This document shows positions 4,942 to 5,880 of a DNA stretch of 5,880 nucleotides, in pieces; the first letter of the stretch is position 1; the number at the start of each line of letters is the position of its first letter. A program made the position numbers and the translations under genes. Under the pieces are notes generated by a model. It saw only the letters and a list, made by a program, of their open reading frames with translations. It had not been told where the DNA came from and searched no databases. Origin of the DNA: Planctomycetota bacterium (lineage in GTDB: Bacteria > Planctomycetota > Phycisphaerae > Sedimentisphaerales > Anaerobacaceae); contig JADFHU010000392.1 of assembly GCA_022567055.1 (NCBI GenBank), positions 1 through 5,880 on the forward strand, given 5' to 3'.

Positions 4942-5880
4942 ATGCGAAGGATCGTTACTCCTCAACAAACCACCCTGTTTGACAGCTATGATCCGGTCTT
5001 AAGCGAGCGAGCACGGCAACGGTTGCTTGATGATTGGCCGGGTGCATTTCGGCATGTCACCCTGGAACTCATGCCGGTCACTGAATTGGGCAGTCATCTC
5101 CATGACACCATGGGCCGACCCAGCAAAGAGCTTTATGCCATGGCAGGCCTTATTCTATTGATGGAAATGAAGAACTGGACCAAGCAAGAAGCGGTGACTG
5201 AATATTGTTTCAATATGGCGGTTCATTATGCCTTGAATCTCGAACCCGTGGCTCAGGACCTTAGTGTACGTACCTTGGAACGTTACATTCTCAAATACGA
5301 ACAGGAAGAGCTTGCCGCCAAGGTGATGCATGACGTCAGTACCAAGCTGGTGGATTTGTTGGGTATTAAAATTGACCTACAACGACTGGATTCAACGCAT
5401 GTATTCAGTCATATGGCTGACTTGGGTCGCACACGATTAATGGGAGTTGCCATAAAACGATTCTTGGCAAAAGTAAAACAATATGACACTGACGGCTATG
5501 AGTCGTTGGAAGACTCATTGCGACAGCGTTATGCCCCCAGTGTTCATCATCTTTTCGGTGATACCGGCAAGGACAAGGACTCACGACGCCTGCTTCGCCA
5601 GCAGGTCGCTGAGGATATGCTGGCATTAGTCCAACGTTTTGCAGAGGATCCCGCACATCACAATCGGGATACCTATAAGGCGATGAAGCGTATCTTCTAT
5701 GAGCAATGTGAAGTTGAAGAAGAAAAAGTCAGCGTGAAGGAAAAACCCGGAGGCAATGTAATACAGAATCCTTCCGATCCTGATGCCACACGTGATGGGC
5801 ATAAAGGCGCTGGCTACCAAGTACAGATATCAGAGACATGTCATCCTGACAACGAGGTCCAGCTAGTCACATCAGCCTTG
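4942..5880 (+). CDS. IS1182-like DDE transposase, N-terminal 313 residues (cut by window end)
   Basis: The frame is open from the ATG at 4942 to the last base, giving 313 residues with no stop. The N-terminal part carries a transposase helical domain of the DUF772 type (about 45-120: TMGRPSKELYAMAGLILLME, then YALNLEP and SVRTLERYI). QRLDSTHVFSHMA follows (about 148-159), where D150 is the likely first catalytic acid. NPSDPDATRDGHKGAGYQVQ (275-294) is the conserved stretch ahead of the second acidic block. This layout fits IS1182-type elements of the IS4/IS5-like DDE group; the exact family (IS1182 versus an unclassified ISNCY group) is less sure than the function. The rest, with the remaining catalytic residues, lies to the right. 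It has its own promoter and a strong ribosome binding site, no lesions, and is divergent from tnpC. Confidence 0.88.
   Translation, partial: MRRIVTPQQTTLFDSYDPVLSERARQRLLDDWPGAFRHVTLELMPVTELGSHLHDTMGRPSKELYAMAGLILLMEMKNWTKQEAVTEYCFNMAVHYALNLEPVAQDLSVRTLERYILKYEQEELAAKVMHDVSTKLVDLLGIKIDLQRLDSTHVFSHMADLGRTRLMGVAIKRFLAKVKQYDTDGYESLEDSLRQRYAPSVHHLFGDTGKDKDSRRLLRQQVAEDMLALVQRFAEDPAHHNRDTYKAMKRIFYEQCEVEEEKVSVKEKPGGNVIQNPSDPDATRDGHKGAGYQVQISETCHPDNEVQLVTSAL

Larger units (their letters stand above)
4842..5880 (+). mobile_element. IS1182-like insertion sequence, left part
   Basis: The transposase gene and its promoter region mark the left portion of an apparently intact element that continues beyond the window. 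The left boundary is not determined, because the opposite end is needed to identify the terminal inverted repeat. I place it near the first AACTCAT repeat only as a rough estimate; it could begin anywhere in about 4740-4878. Confidence 0.55.

Noticed and set aside
5405..5820. Minus-strand reading frames of 83 and 64 codons
   Set aside because: They lie wholly inside the intact IS1182-like transposase on the plus strand and show no family motif or ribosome binding site.

Overview
This looks like accessory or decaying chromosomal DNA from a Gram-negative, probably proteobacterial, host. The evidence is moderate GC content and matches to families common there: a LemA/GIDE gene pair and IS30, IS66 and IS1182-like transposases. 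The genus cannot be told from the sequence. The left third (1 to about 1553) is host-type sequence. The rest (about 1554-5880) is a pile-up of three unrelated insertion sequences. No tRNA, rRNA or CRISPR array is visible.

Left region: a strong intrinsic terminator (109-148) closes an upstream unit that lies mostly outside the window. A candidate sigma70-type promoter (152-180) then leads into a two-gene operon. The first gene is lemA (237-820), broken by one missing base near 460 and two in-frame stop codons (560-562 and 701-703). The second (857-1582) encodes a membrane-anchored GIDE-domain protein. It reads cleanly through the GIDE domain, but its last residues are encoded by the end of an IS30 element, so it has lost its native C-terminus.

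Mobile region: the IS30 remnant keeps its terminal repeat and the DDE half of its transposase on the minus strand, with a frame change at an A6G run near 2118. The DNA-binding half is gone. Next, on the minus strand, is an IS66-type unit of the kind with a large TnpC but no tnpA or tnpB (4728 to 3112). It is translationally coupled through an ATGA overlap to a DUF4338 protein (3115 to 2237), the family that includes DruA of Druantia systems. On the plus strand, 4942 runs off the window end as an intact DDE transposase of IS1182 type. It has a near-consensus extended -10 promoter and a strong Shine-Dalgarno sequence.

The most interesting structures are three. A 9-bp inverted repeat around the last transposase's translation start looks built to silence read-through transcripts while sparing the element's own mRNA. 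The DUF4338 gene is coupled to tnpC. The GIDE gene has survived beside a multiply broken lemA. I found no complete new defence system; the DUF4338 gene is better explained as part of the transposon.
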